From contig JAOZHT010000001.1 of the NCBI GenBank assembly GCA_026014735.1, positions 744,001 to 808,000 of the forward strand: a stretch of DNA of 64,000 nucleotides, written 5' to 3'. Each line of letters starts with the position of its first letter. Within the stretch, counting starts at the first letter, position 1. Made by a program: the position numbers and the translations under genes. Under the pieces are notes generated by a model, which made no database searches, was not told where the DNA came from, and was given only the letters and a program-made list of their open reading frames with translations. This DNA comes from Candidatus Bathyarchaeota archaeon (GTDB lineage: Archaea > Thermoproteota > Bathyarchaeia > Bathyarchaeales > Bathycorpusculaceae). This document shows positions 8,831-17,236 of this stretch, in pieces.

Positions 8831-9523
8831 GTGAGCCAAAAAAACATCCTGCAGCTAAACCTCGCCAACGTCGAACAATCCCTCCTCGACGTCCAAACAA
8901 ACTGGAAGAACATCGACGATGAGTTAGCCCGCAGAAAAATCGGTCGCCGCGACACCGCCTTCGATGGGGTAGTCCGAGGCAGAATGATGGCTGCCTACCG
9001 TCACCTCGACGTGCAGCTACGGCGGGGGGTTGAGCCGTTTTCGCAGGCAAGCATCCCTGAGATGCTGGAGCTCAACTGCCTGGTGCATTACGGCGTTGAC
9101 TGGGACCTGCGGCTGGAGTACCACAAGGCAATAATGGCGACGTCTGAGAAATTCTACAGCCAAATCATCCCCCTCCAGAAATGGTACAGAAAACACATGA
9201 AGGGCGAACCGCATCCGCTTAAAGTCGCCGCGGAAATCTACGTGGCAATACTTGGTCACCCCCAGCTGTTCATAGAGGGCAACCACCGCACCGGCAGCAT
9301 AATCTCAAGCTGGATAAGCATGTACCATGGCCGCCCACCTTTCGTGCTCAGCGTAGATAACGCAGTCGCGTACTTTAAGCCCTCTGCGGAAATCAAAAAG
9401 TTCGCTGACAAAGCCACCTGGCGTGGACGACAGCGTCTGCCCAAGTACCGCCGAAGCTTCAAGGAGTTCTGGGAAGCAAACATCGACGCCAAATACGTCG
9501 AGGGCGCCAAACCTAAAAAGTAG
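8831..9523 (+). CDS. Fic/DOC-like protein with a degenerate active-site motif
   Basis: The 230-residue protein contains HPQLFIEGNHRTG at residues 143-155, which resembles the Fic motif HPFxxGNxRxxR of AMP-transferases, within an all-helical protein. Compared with the canonical motif, two residues are inserted between the histidine and the phenylalanine, the glycine after GN is a histidine (H152), and the final arginine is serine. Activity may therefore be altered or lost. It starts at GTG 8831 with no strong ribosome binding site. It stands alone between porB and a tandem hairpin, with no obvious antitoxin partner. Confidence 0.72.
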   Translation: MSQKNILQLNLANVEQSLLDVQTNWKNIDDELARRKIGRRDTAFDGVVRGRMMAAYRHLDVQLRRGVEPFSQASIPEMLELNCLVHYGVDWDLRLEYHKAIMATSEKFYSQIIPLQKWYRKHMKGEPHPLKVAAEIYVAILGHPQLFIEGNHRTGSIISSWISMYHGRPPFVLSVDNAVAYFKPSAEIKKFADKATWRGRQRLPKYRRSFKEFWEANIDAKYVEGAKPKK

Positions 9524-9538
9524 CTTCTGAGAGGGTCA

Positions 9539-9583
9539 CCTTTTCGAAAGGGACGCCCTTGAAAAGGACTCAAATGAGTTTTG
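9539..9583 (+). terminator. Two tandem hairpins with T run
   Basis: A long hairpin pairs CCTTTTC with GAAAAGG and AAGGG with CCCTT (9539-9567). It is followed at once by ACTCA-AA-TGAGT and TTTT. It lies 15 bases after the Fic-like gene and fits a terminator or a processed 3' end. Confidence 0.5.
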
Positions 9584-9625
9584 CCATCGGGAAATTTTTA
9601 AAGTACAAGGCAGGGATAGTAATCG

Positions 9626-10267
9626 GTGTGTTGTAGTACGCAGGCCATCGCTTTCCTGACTGCAGAGGTAATTATTACCTTACTCTTTGCTTTGTTTATC
9701 TCAGACTTTAGAAGCAAAAAGGGGACCGCTCCCTTAGTGAATCAGAAATTTATCACCCTAATGAAGCTTCTTTACCTGTTTCCCCTTTGCATTTCTTTCT
9801 ATGCCCTCTTGTCTCTCTCATGGATATCGCTCCTAGACGTTATCGGTCTAGCAATTACAGCTTTAGGAACAGGGCTTGTTATAAAAGCAAAGATTGACTT
9901 GGGAAAATGCCATTCCTGGACGGGGTATTGCTTCAAAAATTCAAGCCTAAAATTTCACGGAGTCTACGCTTACATTAGGCATCCCCTATACACGGGTATA
10001 TTTCTTTATGCCCTGGGCGGTTTGGTTATATTGATTCCGCATGTCGCATGGTATTTTTCCGCAATCGTGCTTTTTTCTTTGGCGTATATACTGCCCTTTA
10101 TTGCTTATTTGGCTCGCAAAGAAACCCTCTATCTTACTGAAGCATTCGGAGCCTCTTTTTTGGACTACAAAAGTCAAGTTCACGCCTTTTTACCACTGCG
10201 AAAATATTCAACCAAACCGCCATCAACTGTTGTAGGTGGGCTCTTAGGTGGCAAATCATCTGTATAG
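9626..10267 (+). CDS. Isoprenylcysteine carboxyl methyltransferase-like membrane protein
   Basis: The 213-residue protein has about five membrane segments and a C-terminal half with GVYAYIRHPLYTGIFLYALG and FIAYLARKETLYLTEAFG. This is the signature of the ICMT/PEMT-type membrane methyltransferase superfamily, where the RHP and late E/R residues bind S-adenosylmethionine. The natural substrate in archaea is unknown, and lipid or small-molecule methylation is possible. The GTG start lies about 26 bases after a TATA-like ATTTTTAAAG (9593-9602), so translation may be leaderless. Confidence 0.8.
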   Translation: MCCSTQAIAFLTAEVIITLLFALFISDFRSKKGTAPLVNQKFITLMKLLYLFPLCISFYALLSLSWISLLDVIGLAITALGTGLVIKAKIDLGKCHSWTGYCFKNSSLKFHGVYAYIRHPLYTGIFLYALGGLVILIPHVAWYFSAIVLFSLAYILPFIAYLARKETLYLTEAFGASFLDYKSQVHAFLPLRKYSTKPPSTVVGGLLGGKSSV

Positions 10268-10289
10268 CTAGGGACAAGCCCTAAACTTG

Positions 10290-10454
10290 TCATTTTCGCC
10301 ACCTCACACTCAAGATCCACATCATCTTTGTGTCTGCGGGGCCAGACTCGTCATCGCCCACCCAACCCAAAACAGCCCCATCAGCCTTTAAATGTTCAGG
10401 TAGCCCCCGAAGAATCCGTTTTTCTGCATCAAAGTTTAAAGGGCGCCGAATCAT
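10290..10454 (-). CDS. Possible 54-residue protein, unknown
   Basis: A minus-strand frame starting at ATG 10454 encodes 54 residues (MIRRPLNFDAEKRILRG...). The translation looks protein-like, with balanced charge and few rare residues. It is divergent from the zinc-ribbon gene at 10482. No ribosome binding site is seen and the TATA-like TTTTTTAAATG is too close to the start, so the call is weak. No family was recognised. Confidence 0.3.
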   Translation of the reverse strand: MIRRPLNFDAEKRILRGLPEHLKADGAVLGWVGDDESGPADTKMMWILSVRWRK

Positions 10455-10481
10455 CAATCATTTAAAAAATAAAGTGACCTT

Positions 10482-11318
10482 ATGCCGTTTTGCCGAAAAT
10501 GCGGACGCCGCCTCGTCGAGTACAGCGAGTGCTGCCCAGACTGCGGAACCTCCACCACCGCCCCCATGGTGAACTTCAAAAAAGCTAGCAGAAGCCATAA
10601 CTTCAAGGCGCCCGAAAAAGGCAAAGTCATCAGGGCAGTTCTTCCCCCCGCCTCGCCCGTGGTCATAAAAGTAAAATCCCCCTCCAAAGCCTCCGCACCC
10701 ACCGAAAAGCATGAGATAGCAGCGGAAATCCTCATTCCACCCCAAGCAAAAGCCCCCGCCCCAGCTAAACGACCCGTAAAGATTGCGCCGCCGGCGGAGG
10801 ATGCGCCCATCAAGATTTTCGTTCCGCCTAAGGCATCAGCGGCGGCTAAACCTATTTTCTCCACTAAACATAAGCTAACAACTAAACGCAAAGTTACCCT
10901 GCCCCCCCGGGTCGTAATAAGACCCACTGAGGTAACCACGGAACCCCCCCTTGCGCGTCAGCCGCCTAAACCTGCAGCTCAAATCCAAAAGCCAAAACCT
11001 GAAAAGCCCCCGGCACCACCCAAACCCGCCGAAGCATCTAAACCGGTTGTCCCGCCTAAACCCGTCACGCCTGCCCCCGTTTATCCACCTCACAAAATCA
11101 TAAAGAGCAACGTGTCGGTTAAAGAGGACATCTTAGCTAACCCCCATGACTACGAGTCGGAGAGCTTCGAGTTTGACCTCACATGCGAAAACGGGCACTT
11201 CTTTGCCGAGGGAACTTCTCTTCCGGTTTCTAAGGGTAAAGCGTACTGTCCCCAATGCGGCGAGCAACTGCGAAAGCCTAAGCCTAAACATGGCAGGCGC
11301 CGATACCACCGCTACTAA
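10482..11318 (+). CDS. Double zinc-ribbon protein with proline/lysine-rich linker
   Basis: The 278-residue protein has a zinc ribbon at each end: N-terminal CRKCGRRLVEYSECCPDCG (residues 4-22) and C-terminal CENGHFFAEG...YCPQCG. About 180 residues of low-complexity sequence rich in Pro, Ala and Lys lie between them (repeated PPKP, KAPAPAK units), probably a flexible linker. The C-terminus is strongly basic (KPKHGRRRYHRY), which could contact nucleic acid. The function is unknown. Many archaeal zinc-ribbon proteins of this layout are unassigned. Confidence 0.8.
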   Translation: MPFCRKCGRRLVEYSECCPDCGTSTTAPMVNFKKASRSHNFKAPEKGKVIRAVLPPASPVVIKVKSPSKASAPTEKHEIAAEILIPPQAKAPAPAKRPVKIAPPAEDAPIKIFVPPKASAAAKPIFSTKHKLTTKRKVTLPPRVVIRPTEVTTEPPLARQPPKPAAQIQKPKPEKPPAPPKPAEASKPVVPPKPVTPAPVYPPHKIIKSNVSVKEDILANPHDYESESFEFDLTCENGHFFAEGTSLPVSKGKAYCPQCGEQLRKPKPKHGRRRYHRY

Positions 11319-11329
11319 CAGGCAGAGCG

Positions 11330-11899
11330 CTAGATTTTGACGCTGATTTCCACGCCGTCCCCAGCTAATTCAACGTAGCGGCTTTGGTAGTTGCCGCTGG
11401 TCCGCACGTAGCTAAGGTAATCCGCCATTTGGTCAGCGAAGACCCCTGCGTTATCCGCGAAGATTACGGCGCCGCTGCTCAGCAAAGGCTCAGCGAGCTT
11501 GAGGTATTGTAGGTACTCGGCTTTTTCTGCGTCGATAAAGGCGAAGTCGAAGGGTCCATGTAGCGTAGCTATAACGTCGAGGGCGTCTCCTACGATGACG
11601 TTGATTTTAGGGGGCACGTTGGCTCTCTGGATATTCAGGTTTGCCAGTTCTGCTTCGTCCTCGTGGATTTCTATGGTTATCATCTCTGAGTCCGCAGCCA
11701 TTTCCCTGCCCATCAAAATCGCTGAGTAGCCAATCAAGGTGCCTACCTCCAGCACATGCTTAGGCTGGGCTTTGTGCACTTCCTCCGCTAGCAGCTTGCC
11801 CTTGACGGGTCCGATGATGGGTAGAAAACTCTTCTGCGAAGCCTCCTCAATCTGCCCAAGCACCCCCTCCGCCCCGCTAAGCATCGATTCTGCTGTCAT
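11330..11899 (-). CDS. SAM-dependent O-methyltransferase (catechol OMT-like)
   Basis: The 189-residue class I methyltransferase contains VLEVGTLIGYSAI (motif I, SAM binding), ITIEIHEDEAELA (acidic ribose contact) and FDFAFIDAEKAEYLQYL (metal/catalytic region), as in the O-methyltransferase 3 family. The first codon overlaps the msrA stop by four bases (ATGA), so the two genes are one transcription unit. The substrate cannot be told from sequence. Confidence 0.88.
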   Translation of the reverse strand: MTAESMLSGAEGVLGQIEEASQKSFLPIIGPVKGKLLAEEVHKAQPKHVLEVGTLIGYSAILMGREMAADSEMITIEIHEDEAELANLNIQRANVPPKINVIVGDALDVIATLHGPFDFAFIDAEKAEYLQYLKLAEPLLSSGAVIFADNAGVFADQMADYLSYVRTSGNYQSRYVELAGDGVEISVKI

Positions 11900-12462
11900 A
11901 GCGGCACCTTCATTTTATCTAGAAACTTTGCTTGCAGCTTAGCCACTTTGGGTGCGATGACGGCTTGGCAGTAGGGTTCTTTGGGATGCAGCTTGTAGTA
12001 GTCTTTATGGTAGGTTTCAGCCCTGTAGAAGTGGGTGAGGGGCACCACTTCGGTGACGATGGGGCGGCTCCAGATGTCCTCGTCGTTAAGTTCATCGATA
12101 AGCTCCACCGCGATTCTCCGCTGTTGCTCGTTCTGGTAGAATATGGCGCTGCGGTACTGTGTGCCCACGTCGGCGCCTTGGCGGTTAAGCGAGGTGGGAT
12201 CATGCATGGTGAAGAAGATTTCGAGGATTTCGCGGTAGCTGACGGCTTTGGGGTCAAAGTAGATTTGCGCTGCCTCCGCATGCCCCGTTTCGCCCGTGGA
12301 AACCTGCTCGTAGCTGGGGTTAGGCACGACGCCGCCGGTGTAGCCGGGCATGATGAATTCGACGCCCCGGATGATGCCAAACGCCGCTTCAGTGCACCAA
12401 AAGCACCCTGCCGCCAACGTGGCAACCTCGAGGTTCTTAGCTTCGCTTGATTTGTCACTCAT
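11896..12462 (-). CDS. msrA: Peptide methionine-S-sulfoxide reductase
   Basis: The protein carries the MsrA active-site motif GCFWCTEAAF near its N-terminus, followed by GVEFIMPGYTGG, TGETGHAEA and the HDPTSLNRQGADVGTQYRSA signature. It is about 188 residues, normal for MsrA. The start at 12462 (MSDKSSEAK) is chosen because the upstream extension is not conserved sequence. It reduces methionine sulfoxide in proteins using thioredoxin. A thioredoxin-like protein lies elsewhere in the window at 51944. Confidence 0.96.
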   Translation of the reverse strand: MSDKSSEAKNLEVATLAAGCFWCTEAAFGIIRGVEFIMPGYTGGVVPNPSYEQVSTGETGHAEAAQIYFDPKAVSYREILEIFFTMHDPTSLNRQGADVGTQYRSAIFYQNEQQRRIAVELIDELNDEDIWSRPIVTEVVPLTHFYRAETYHKDYYKLHPKEPYCQAVIAPKVAKLQAKFLDKMKVPL

Positions 12463-12563
12463 ACAAAACACGCCTACACCTTTAATGCTAGCAGCGGGGG
12501 CATTAATGGTTTGTGGCAGAGGGCTGGGAATGTTTTTACCCGTCAAGCTGCATCCAAATAGGC

Positions 12564-13565
12564 ATGGCGAAGGCAATGGCTACTCCACTGAGTAAAATCA
12601 AAGTTACGCCGCTGGCATCGGAGAGCTTCGGCGTGCGCTCCATGTGCACACTGGTGCAGACCCCCGACGTAGCCGTGCTCCTCGACGCAGGCATCTCGCT
12701 TTGTCCCTACCGCTTCAATTTGCCCCCCCATCCCATCGAATTCCAAACTATCCAGCGCCTGCGCCAAACCATCGCAGCCGCCGCCGACCACGCCTCCGTC
12801 GTCACCATCAGCCACTACCACTTCGACCACCACACCCCCAGCTACACGGATTGGGTCGTAAACTGGACCGAGGATGGCGAGACAGCGCGGCAAATCTATG
12901 GGGGCAAGGTGGTGCTGGCAAAAAACGCCAAGGAGAACATTAATGCGAGTCAGCGGCAGCGGGCATGGATGTTCCAGAAGACAGGCGGCAAGTACGCGGC
13001 GTCTGTTGAAGCGGCAGACGGCAAAACCTTCCGCTTCGGCGAAACGGAGCTGCAGTTTTCGGTGGCGGTGCCGCATGGCGCCGAGGATGGCATGCTGGGC
13101 TGGGTCATCATGACGTCGGTGCAATGCGGCGGGGAACGGTTTATGCATGCCCCCGACGTACAGGGCCCCATGTCCACAGGCACAGCCAACTTGATTCTGC
13201 AAGCTAAACCAGATGTGCTCATGCTTGGGGGACCGCCGCTGTATCTGGCGGGGTTCCGCGTTGAGCAGAGCCAGCTTGATTTGGCGCAGAGAAACCTTGA
13301 GCGCCTCGCCGAGGCGGTGCCAGTTGTGGTTTTGGAGCATCATGCGCTTCGGGATGAGTTCTGGCGAAGCAAAATGGATGCGATTTACCAGAAAGCCCAA
13401 GATGCGGGACACCAAATCATAACTGCCGCCGAGTACGCAGGCAAAGAAAACCTGTTCTTGGAAGCTAAACGGAGGCAGCTCTACCATGACTATCCGCCTT
13501 CGGAGGAATTCAAGCAGTGGACTAAGACGCTAAACCGCAAAGAAATCGCCAAACCCCCCCTCTAG
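12564..13565 (+). CDS. UPF0282-type metallo-beta-lactamase-fold protein
   Basis: The roughly 333-residue protein has the MBL-fold metal motif SHYHFDHH (HxHxDH) and downstream HAPDVQGP, LMLGGPPLYL and LEHHALRD, matching the archaeal UPF0282 family of predicted hydrolases. The start is ambiguous among ATGs at 12564 and 12576; the frame extends further upstream without similarity. It is divergent from msrA. The family is conserved in archaea, but the substrate is not established to my knowledge. Confidence 0.88.
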   Translation: MAKAMATPLSKIKVTPLASESFGVRSMCTLVQTPDVAVLLDAGISLCPYRFNLPPHPIEFQTIQRLRQTIAAAADHASVVTISHYHFDHHTPSYTDWVVNWTEDGETARQIYGGKVVLAKNAKENINASQRQRAWMFQKTGGKYAASVEAADGKTFRFGETELQFSVAVPHGAEDGMLGWVIMTSVQCGGERFMHAPDVQGPMSTGTANLILQAKPDVLMLGGPPLYLAGFRVEQSQLDLAQRNLERLAEAVPVVVLEHHALRDEFWRSKMDAIYQKAQDAGHQIITAAEYAGKENLFLEAKRRQLYHDYPPSEEFKQWTKTLNRKEIAKPPL

Positions 13566-13571
13566 ATGCAG

Positions 13572-15575
13572 CTACATTTGCCGCCGCAGAGTCTGGCTGT
13601 TAACTGCAACGATAACCGTGCTTAAAGTCATCAAAACCGCGCCTACCGCCGGGTCGACAACTATGCCCAATCCCGCAAAGACCCCTGCAGCAAGGGGCAG
13701 AGCAAAAATGTTGTACCCCGCCGCCCACCAGAGATTCTGCACCATCTTGCGGTAGGTCTTCCGCGAAAAACAGATGGCGCATGCGACGTCTTTGGGGTTG
13801 CTCTTCACCAAGATTACATCTGCGCTCTCTATTGCCACATCGGTTCCCGCGCCAATAGCTATACCTACATCGGCGCTTGCCAACGCAGGGGCATCGTTGA
13901 TTCCGTCGCCCACCATAGCCACACGGTACCCCCGCTGCTTAAGCTCCACTATTTTCTGGGCTTTCTGCTCCGGCAGCACACCCGCAAAATAATCCTCGAT
14001 GCCAAGCTCCACTGCAACCCTGCCCGCAACCGCCTCGGAATCCCCCGTTAACATGAAAACTTTGATGCCCTGCGCCTTCAACTCCGCCACTGCAGCCCGC
14101 GACTCAGCTCTCACTTGATCAGCCAAAGCAAAAGCCCCCGCCAATCGACCCTCAACAACCGTGAAGACAACGGTTTTCCCCGTCTGAGCAAGAGCCAAAA
14201 TCTTCTCGTCGGTTACCGATATGTCCAGCTCCGACAGCAGACTGGGGCCGCCCACATAGACGGTTTTGCCCATGACAACTGCTTTGGCTCCTCTGCCTGG
14301 CAGCGCTTGGAAACTGCTGCTTTGGGGTATAGAGGTTTTTTTGACTTTCGCGTTCTCAACGATTGCTTTGGCGATGACGTGCTCGGAGTTCTGCTCCACC
14401 GCCGCCGTCAACTCCAAAAGCTCGCCCTCAGCAATCAAAGAAGCCGTGTCGGTGACGCCGAATTTACCTAAAGTCAAGGTGCCTGTTTTGTCAAAAATAA
14501 CCGCGTCGATGCCTCGGGCGTCCTCGAATGCTTTTCGGTCACGGATCAAAATCCCGCTTTTAGCAGTAAGCGAAGTGGATAATGCAACCACCAAGGGAAT
14601 AGCTAAACCCAACGCATGGGGGCAAGCTATCACCAGCACCGTGACGGTTCGGGTTAACGCAAACTCGACGTTACCGAGCAGTGACCAGACAGCAAACGTA
14701 ACCATCCCCAAAGCTACGGCAACATAGAAGAGCAATGCGGCGGCTCGGCTAGCAAGGTCTTGTGTGCGGGATCTGCTTTGCTGAGCTTGCTGGACAAGCA
14801 AAATAACCTGGGCAAGATAGGTTTCTTTTCCTGTCCTCTCAATCTGTAGCTTCAGCGAGCCCTCACCGTTCACTGCGCCGCCCACCACCCTATCGGGTGC
14901 CCGTTTCTGCACGGGAGCAGATTCACCGGTGATTAGCGCCTCGTTCACGGTAGATATTCCCTCAACAACTATACCGTCAGACGGCACTTTCTCGCCGGGT
15001 CGAACCAGCACCAAGTTGCCGACCTGGAGCTCCGAAACCGGCATATCCATAACTTCACCGTTCATTTCCACATGCGCCACCGTCGGCATAACCTTCACCA
15101 GCTCCTCAAGCGCCCGCGAGGCCCCCATGACGCTTCGGGCTTCAACCCAATGCCCCAACAGCATAACATCGATTAAAGTGGCAAGTTCCCAAAAGAAATC
15201 CATCCCGACCGGAAAGAACACAGTGGCTGCAGAAAAAAAGAAAGCAACCGAAATCGCGGTGCCAATCAGCGTCATCATTCCTGGCTGGCGAGCTTTCGCT
15301 TCGCCGATTAATCCGATGAGGAAAGGCCAGCCACCGTAGATGTAGATGGCAAACGCTAAAGCCAGCAGGATAAAGTTTTGGTAGGGCACCATTAGCGTGA
15401 AGCCAAACCAGGTTTGAATGGTTTGGGACAACACCAATACCGGTATGGTGAGGATGAGGCAAAAGATGAAACGTGTTTTGAGGGTTTTATTACGCATGCT
15501 ATGCATCATGGGCGCTTCATGGTTCATCTCGCGCCTGCTCTCTTTTTGGTGCATGCTATGGTTGTTGTGGTTCAA
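13572..15575 (-). CDS. copB: Copper-type P1B-ATPase (CopB class)
   Basis: The 667-residue heavy-metal ATPase begins with a His/Met-rich stretch (residues 2-28) instead of a CxxC metal-binding domain. It has TGES (217-220), the transmembrane motif CPH (318-320), the phosphorylation site DKTGTLT with D362, and GDGINDAPAL near the end. CPH together with a histidine-rich N-terminus is characteristic of CopB-type copper/silver exporters. The usual SEHP motif reads SEHV here. TTG 15575 is preferred because CGAGGTCACC lies upstream. It sits 45 bases after a small membrane ORF with an internal TGA (15621-15734). Confidence 0.94.
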   Translation of the reverse strand: MNHNNHSMHQKESRREMNHEAPMMHSMRNKTLKTRFIFCLILTIPVLVLSQTIQTWFGFTLMVPYQNFILLALAFAIYIYGGWPFLIGLIGEAKARQPGMMTLIGTAISVAFFFSAATVFFPVGMDFFWELATLIDVMLLGHWVEARSVMGASRALEELVKVMPTVAHVEMNGEVMDMPVSELQVGNLVLVRPGEKVPSDGIVVEGISTVNEALITGESAPVQKRAPDRVVGGAVNGEGSLKLQIERTGKETYLAQVILLVQQAQQSRSRTQDLASRAAALLFYVAVALGMVTFAVWSLLGNVEFALTRTVTVLVIACPHALGLAIPLVVALSTSLTAKSGILIRDRKAFEDARGIDAVIFDKTGTLTLGKFGVTDTASLIAEGELLELTAAVEQNSEHVIAKAIVENAKVKKTSIPQSSSFQALPGRGAKAVVMGKTVYVGGPSLLSELDISVTDEKILALAQTGKTVVFTVVEGRLAGAFALADQVRAESRAAVAELKAQGIKVFMLTGDSEAVAGRVAVELGIEDYFAGVLPEQKAQKIVELKQRGYRVAMVGDGINDAPALASADVGIAIGAGTDVAIESADVILVKSNPKDVACAICFSRKTYRKMVQNLWWAAGYNIFALPLAAGVFAGLGIVVDPAVGAVLMTLSTVIVAVNSQTLRRQM

Positions 15576-15620
15576 AAACAGGTGACCTCGCGCCTGCTGC
15601 CTTGAGTGCGCGTAAGCGGC

Positions 15621-15734
15621 CTAGAGCAGACCCAACACATCTATGAGTGCGCCGTTGATAATAGCTATTGCCCAGAGTAACCAGAAAAATACGCCTCAGA
15701 TACCTCTTGGGATTGGTTCTGGATTAGCGCGCAT
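15621..15734 (-). pseudogene. Small membrane ORF with in-frame TGA, upstream of copB
   Basis: A minus-strand frame from ATG 15734 reads MRANPEPIPRGI, then TGA (15696-15698), then GVFFWLLWAIAIINGALI and VLGLL before a TAG. The part after the TGA is a convincing transmembrane helix. A single change of the TGA to TGG would give a continuous 37-residue membrane protein with a tryptophan-rich start of the helix. It is in the copB orientation. It could be a decayed gene, a sequencing error or a recoded codon. No selenocysteine insertion element was looked for beyond visual inspection. Confidence 0.45.
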
Positions 15735-15888
15735 GCCTTAAACATTTACCGGTGCCATCCCCATCAGGCAGGCAGATTTTGGACCCAGAGCCTGAATAAC
15801 TCCCCCATAAACTGTGCTTTAACAAGTTATTTTAAGGGGTGCATCGCAAAAACCTTAACTTGCACCCTACAGCTAGATGTTCCAGTGA

Positions 15889-16539
15889 ATGATTATGGAT
15901 CGCTCAGCGGTTATTTTGGCGGGAGGACTTTCAACGCGGTTCGGCGGAGAAGACAAAGGCCTGTCCACCCTCGACGGCAAACCCATGCTTAACTATGTGG
16001 TAGACGCCGTGAAGGGTCTGGTAGATGAAATCATCGTAGTTACAAGCTCGCAGGAACGCGCGGATGCCTACAGTAAAATCGTTTCTGCCCCCGTCCGCTT
16101 CGCAGTCGACATCGAGCAGCAGAAGGGCCCCCTGATCGGTGCCTTAACAGGTTTTGAAGCCGCCGCCGGCACCTACACGCTGCTTTTACCTTACGATAGC
16201 CCATTCCCCAACCGCGAGGTCCTTGCGTTGATGCTGGATTTATGCATCGGCAAATCCGCGGTGGTGCCACGGTACACTGACCAAGAAATTGAGCCGCTGC
16301 ACGCCGTCTACAACACCAAGCTGGCGCTGCAGGCTGCAAAAGAGGAGGCGGCGGAGGGCACATATGACATGCATACGCTGGTGGAGAAGCTGCACGGTGT
16401 ACGTTACCTCTCCACGCTGGTTATCGAGCAGTTGGATCCGGATTTTAAAACCTTCCTCAACGTCAACCGCCCATTGGACCTTAAAACTGCGCAGGCCCTA
16501 AGCAAGCCCCGGCCAACCAAAGCCAAGAAGCGACGTTAG
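15889..16539 (+). CDS. MobA-like nucleotidyltransferase
   Basis: The 216-residue protein starts with the NTP-transferase motif LAGGLSTRFGGEDKGL, followed by GKPML and LLPYDSPFPN, where MobA proteins have the metal-binding PCDMP-like loop. This fits molybdenum cofactor guanylyltransferase (GTP + molybdopterin), although the aspartate loop reads PYDSPF and no other cofactor genes are nearby. A related sugar-phosphate nucleotidyltransferase activity is possible. Starts ATG 15889 or 15895 are equivalent. Confidence 0.8.
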   Translation: MIMDRSAVILAGGLSTRFGGEDKGLSTLDGKPMLNYVVDAVKGLVDEIIVVTSSQERADAYSKIVSAPVRFAVDIEQQKGPLIGALTGFEAAAGTYTLLLPYDSPFPNREVLALMLDLCIGKSAVVPRYTDQEIEPLHAVYNTKLALQAAKEEAAEGTYDMHTLVEKLHGVRYLSTLVIEQLDPDFKTFLNVNRPLDLKTAQALSKPRPTKAKKRR

Positions 16540-16733
16540 CGGGTTTAGGCGCCTGCTCGGTTAGCTGTGGTAGTTTGGGTGCAGTCACAAGATTATTTAT
16601 GACTCCGCGCCTCCTATGGGTAATAACCGCTTTAAGATGTGATAGCATCCAAGGGCGGCAAGCAAGCAACGGTTTACCCGCCGCTTAATGGGGCAACCGA
16701 TGCCTGCGAAAAATTATCTTTGGAGGAAGCAAT

Positions 16734-17084
16734 ATGGAGTTTTGTAGTCAATGCGGTTCTGTTCTAAAACCCGCCAAGATACGCGTTGGAAACCAAGTTA
16801 TGTTGATGCTTGCCTGCAGTAAATGTGGGCAGAAAAAACCTGAAGCGGAAGCCAACCGCAAAGTTAACGGAAAATACATCGAGCATACCCCCAAGCAGTT
16901 TGTAGCCGTCATAGGCAGAGAAGAGCAGGAACTCACTACGATGCCTACGATTCATATGGATTGCCCCCGACGCGGAAACAACACCGCTAACGTTTGGCTG
17001 GTGCAAACCCGCGGCAGCGACGAATCCTCCACGCAGTTTCTGCGGTGCATTCGATGCGGCTACACCTTCAGAGAATACACCTAG
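16734..17084 (+). CDS. tfs: Transcription factor S (TFIIS/RPB9-like), paralogue 1 with a lost zinc ligand
   Basis: The 116-residue protein has an intact N-terminal ribbon (C4, C7, C28, C31) and a C-terminal ribbon with QTRGSDESST, containing the acidic D96-E97 pair that stimulates RNA cleavage by RNA polymerase. The second cysteine of the C-terminal ribbon is replaced: C77-P-R-R80, codon CGC, where paralogue 2 at 53061 has CEKC. C105 and C108 remain. One transition would restore cysteine. A GGAGG site lies seven bases before the ATG. It could be a specialised or inactive TFS, as known for divergent TFS paralogues in Sulfolobales. Confidence 0.9.
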   Translation: MEFCSQCGSVLKPAKIRVGNQVMLMLACSKCGQKKPEAEANRKVNGKYIEHTPKQFVAVIGREEQELTTMPTIHMDCPRRGNNTANVWLVQTRGSDESSTQFLRCIRCGYTFREYT

Positions 17085-17181
17085 CTCCCTAGCACTAACG
17101 GCGACGGCTTGGCGGTTGTCACAGCCATCAGCAAAGAAACGTTGCAAACCCAAAAAGCAGCCGTTCCCAGACGCATTTTGG

Positions 17182-17205
17182 CCTATATATAAGGGGGATA
17201 GAGGT
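17182..17205 (-). repeat. Dispersed TATA/G-tract motif, copy 1 (divergent)
   Basis: The plus strand reads CTATATATAAGGGGGATAG, the weakest of four copies of a motif whose best form is CTATAAATAGAGGGGGGAT. It lies 50 bases from copy 2 in the same orientation. It is assigned to the minus strand so that all copies follow the 3' end of a gene. Confidence 0.5.
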
Positions 17206-17236
17206 TGATGGAGCAGCCGACGTTTGCGCTATGTTG

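Noticed and set aside
10454-10939. Minus-strand 161-codon frame opposite the zinc-ribbon gene
   Set aside because: It is a shadow. The plus frame has clear zinc ribbons and a linker.
12543-13487. Long minus-strand frame opposite the UPF0282 gene
   Set aside because: High GC third positions create the open frame; the plus-strand protein has the metal motif and correct length.
15696-15698. Selenocysteine codon in the small ORF before copB
   Set aside because: Nothing beyond the TGA supports selenocysteine. A mutation from TGG or a sequencing error is simpler.
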